Assembly: GCA_020199975.1 (NCBI GenBank)
Contig: JAIVJP010000014.1
Location: 1-7,395, forward strand
Direction of reading: 5' to 3'
Length of the DNA: 7,395 bases
Source: Acidobacteriota bacterium
Lineage (GTDB): Bacteria; Acidobacteriota; Blastocatellia; Pyrinomonadales; Pyrinomonadaceae
The position numbers and the translations under genes were made by a program. Below, one piece after another: positions 4,919 to 7,395 of the stretch (position 1 is the stretch's first letter; every line of letters starts with the position of its first letter). The notes below the pieces were generated by a model. It searched no databases. It had not been told where the DNA came from and was given only the letters and a program-made list of their open reading frames with translations.

Positions 4919-7395
4919 ATGTCCAGTTTTCTCGACACATTAAAGGAACGCATCGTGGTCTTCGATGGCGCGATGGGGACCAATCTGCAAGTTCAGAATC
5001 TCACCCTGGACGACTTCGGGGGGCTCCGCTTCGAAGGCTGTAATGAAAATCTCCTGGTGACGCGGCCTGACGCAGTCGAGAAGGTTCATTCCTCGTTTCT
5101 CGAAGTTGGCTGCAACGTCATCGAGACCAATTCGTTCAACGGCACGCCGGTGGATTTTGCCGAGTATGACATTGGCGACAAAGCGTATGACATGAACGTT
5201 CTCGCGGCCCGCCTCGCGAAACGTGTCGCCGGTGACTATTCAACCAAGGCCGAACCGCGCTGGGTCGCCGGTTCAATGGGGCCGGGACGCAAACTTCCTA
5301 CTCTGGGCCATATAACGTTTCTCGACCTCAAGGCTGCTTATCGCGAGCAGGTGCGGGGATTGGTAGACGGTGGCGTGGACCTGCTGATAGTTGAGACCTG
5401 TCAGGACTTACTTCAAACAAAAGCCGCGTTGTCGGCAATCTTTGAGCACTTCGAAAGTGCTCGCGAACGTGTCCCAGTCATCGCCCAGGTTACAATCGAG
5501 GTGTTTGGGACAATGCTCAACGGCACAGAAATTGGCGCAGCGTTAACGGCGCTGGCCCCATATCCGATTGATGTGATTGGCATGAATTGCGGCACTGGCC
5601 CACGTCATATGACCGAGAGCCTCCGCTACCTTTGCGAGAATGCGCCGTTGCCGGTCTCAGTCCTGCCCAACGCCGGGCTGCCTTCAGTCGTGGACGGCAA
5701 GATGCACTACGACGAGACGCCCGAGACTTTCACCGCGCAGCTCATTCATTTCGCCAGCGACTTTGGTGTCAACGTCGTGGGCGGCTGCTGCGGTACGACG
5801 CCGGCCCACCTAAAGCTGGCAGTCGAAGCCATGCAGCGCATCACCCCCAAGTCGCGCGATGCCAAGCTTGCACCGGCCGCTTCTTCCATCTACTTCCAAC
5901 AGCCCTACATTCAGGACGCGTCATTTCTGATCGTAGGTGAGCGAGTCAATGCCAGCGGCTCAAAGAGGATGCGCGATCTTCTAAATGCGGAAGACTGGGA
6001 CGGCCTTGTTTCGTTGGCTAAAGACCAGGAGCGCGAAGGCGCGCACGTGCTGGACGTTAACGTAGATTTTGTAGGCCGCGACGGCGAAGCCGATATGCAT
6101 GAGCTGGCATCGCGGTTGGTTACCAACATCAAACTGCCTCTAATGTTTGACTCCACGGAATGGCAAAAGATGGAGGCTGGGCTACAGCATGCCGGCGGTA
6201 AGAGCATTCTTAATTCCACAAACTACGAGGACGGCTTACCGCGATTCACAAAAGTAATTGACCTGGCGAGGCGCTATGGAGCAAGCGTGGTTATCGGAAC
6301 CATTGATGAAGAGGGGATGGCGCGCACGGCAGAGGGAAAGTTCAAGATCGCCAAACGCGCGTACGACCAAGCCACAGGAGAATTGGACGTGCCGGCGTCG
6401 GACATCTTCTTTGACCCTCTGGCCCTTCCCATCTCCACAGGAATTGAAGAGGATCGCCGCAACGCGCTCGAAACGATCGAGGGAATTCGCCGGATCAAAC
6501 AAGAACTCCCGGGGTGTTTCACTATTCTCGGTGTCTCCAACATTTCGTTCGGACTCAATCCCGCCTCGCGTGTGGTACTGAATTCCGTTTTCCTACACGA
6601 CGCCGTCGAGGCCGGGTTGGACGCGGCTATCGTCAACGCCAGCAAGATTGAGCCGTTGAATCGCATCGGCGAGCAGGAACTCAAAGTCGCGCGCGAATTG
6701 ATCTACGACCAACGTCAGTTTGAGGGAGATGTTTGCACTTACGACCCGCTCACCCAATTCACGACGCTGTTTGAAGGCGTCAAGGCCAAGAGCGCTAAGA
6801 AGGCCAGCAAGGGAGACACGGTCGAAGAGCGGTTGAAAAACCACATCATCGATGGCGAGAAAATCGGACTTGAAGCTGAGTTGCAAACCGCGCTCGAAAA
6901 GCATCCCGCACTTGACATCATCAACAATATTCTGCTTGAGGGCATGAAGGTGGTCGGCGATCTCTTCGGCAGTGGACAGATGCAATTGCCGTTCGTGTTG
7001 CAATCAGCTGAAGCGATGAAAGCTGCGGTGCGCTTTCTCGAGCCCTTCATGGAAAAGAAGGGCGGCGCAACGGCAAAGGGAACCATGGTGTTGGCGACCG
7101 TCAAAGGCGACGTTCATGACATTGGCAAGAACCTGGTCGACATCATCCTGACCAACAACGGCTACAAGGTGATTAACCTTGGCATCAAGCAAACAATTGA
7201 GAATATCCTGCAGTCGTACGAAGAGCACCAGGCTGACGCGATCGGGATGAGCGGACTGCTCGTAAAATCAACGTTGATAATGAAGGAGAACCTCGAGCTG
7301 ATGAACGAGCGCGGCATTACAGTGCCGGTCGTGCTCGGCGGTGCGGCGTTGACGCGGCGTTATGTTGATGACGATCTAAAATCACTCTATAAGGG
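4919..7395 (+). CDS. metH: Cobalamin-dependent methionine synthase (MetH), 3' end beyond the window
   Basis: The open frame runs 825 codons to the window edge with no stop. MetH moves a methyl group from 5-methyltetrahydrofolate to homocysteine through cob(I)alamin. The homocysteine-binding barrel (about 1-320) has DGAMGTNLQ and the zinc ligands Cys224 (MNCGTG) and Cys290-Cys291 (GGCCGTT). The pterin-binding domain (about 336-590) has LIVGERVNASGS and DVNVDF (379-384). The four-helix cap is at about 633-716. The cobalamin domain has DVHDIGKN with Asp731 and His733 (lower axial cobalt ligand) and GMSGLLVKST, where Ser784 matches Ser810 of the E. coli ligand triad and Val782 replaces Thr808. 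The end of the cobalamin domain and the reactivation (AdoMet) domain, if present, lie outside. The ATG is set by the normal distance to DGAMGT; no Shine-Dalgarno site precedes it. Control is probably by the SAM-II element upstream. Confidence 0.97.
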   Translation, partial: MSSFLDTLKERIVVFDGAMGTNLQVQNLTLDDFGGLRFEGCNENLLVTRPDAVEKVHSSFLEVGCNVIETNSFNGTPVDFAEYDIGDKAYDMNVLAARLAKRVAGDYSTKAEPRWVAGSMGPGRKLPTLGHITFLDLKAAYREQVRGLVDGGVDLLIVETCQDLLQTKAALSAIFEHFESARERVPVIAQVTIEVFGTMLNGTEIGAALTALAPYPIDVIGMNCGTGPRHMTESLRYLCENAPLPVSVLPNAGLPSVVDGKMHYDETPETFTAQLIHFASDFGVNVVGGCCGTTPAHLKLAVEAMQRITPKSRDAKLAPAASSIYFQQPYIQDASFLIVGERVNASGSKRMRDLLNAEDWDGLVSLAKDQEREGAHVLDVNVDFVGRDGEADMHELASRLVTNIKLPLMFDSTEWQKMEAGLQHAGGKSILNSTNYEDGLPRFTKVIDLARRYGASVVIGTIDEEGMARTAEGKFKIAKRAYDQATGELDVPASDIFFDPLALPISTGIEEDRRNALETIEGIRRIKQELPGCFTILGVSNISFGLNPASRVVLNSVFLHDAVEAGLDAAIVNASKIEPLNRIGEQELKVARELIYDQRQFEGDVCTYDPLTQFTTLFEGVKAKSAKKASKGDTVEERLKNHIIDGEKIGLEAELQTALEKHPALDIINNILLEGMKVVGDLFGSGQMQLPFVLQSAEAMKAAVRFLEPFMEKKGGATAKGTMVLATVKGDVHDIGKNLVDIILTNNGYKVINLGIKQTIENILQSYEEHQADAIGMSGLLVKSTLIMKENLELMNERGITVPVVLGGAALTRRYVDDDLKSLYK

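Noticed and set aside
6236..7228. Several minus-strand frames opposite metH
   Set aside because: metH is open and has its family motifs across this whole stretch; the antisense frames have no domain or start signal and reflect codon bias.

Overview
The window looks like a chromosomal segment from an acidobacterium, probably of the class Blastocatellia. The evidence is a composite TonB-type protein carrying the short Cys ribbon (MKFCSTC...FCPVDG) common in that group, paired with an RNA polymerase sigma factor; moderate GC; and heptameric AT-rich repeats in the gaps between genes. The taxonomic call is an inference from protein style, not a search result.

Layout, left to right. Bases 1-2107 (+): an ECF-type sigma factor followed after one base by a one-pass membrane protein. 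That protein has an anti-sigma-like N-terminus, a Cys ribbon, a glycine-rich spacer and a TonB C-terminal domain. Bases 2108-2367: a convergent gap with a strong hairpin terminator. Bases 2368-4529 (-): reading in the direction of transcription, coaD (phosphopantetheine adenylyltransferase), a 99-residue basic protein with a histone-H1-like tail, and a class I gamma-type aspartate/prephenate aminotransferase. Bases 4530-4918: a 389-base divergent control region. Bases 4919-7395 (+): the first 825 codons of metH, cobalamin-dependent methionine synthase, cut by the window edge. It is the largest gene here.

The most informative region is the metH leader. A promoter (TTGACA, 17-base spacer, TTCAAT) should start RNA about ten bases before a sequence that matches the SAM-II riboswitch: P1 stem ACGTGG/CCACGT, the UGA-N-UUAA loop, CUUGC, and the terminal GCUAAA. 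A GC-rich 12-bp hairpin follows, and the metH start codon lies more than 200 bases below the aptamer. This suggests that S-adenosylmethionine, made from the methionine MetH produces, represses the gene by attenuation, and not by the ribosome-site masking usually described for SAM-II.

Both divergent genes, coaD and metH, have a phased 7-bp repeat tract directly before the start codon, and the two tracts share the unit AATCGCA. No tRNA, rRNA, CRISPR array, insertion sequence or phage gene was seen.
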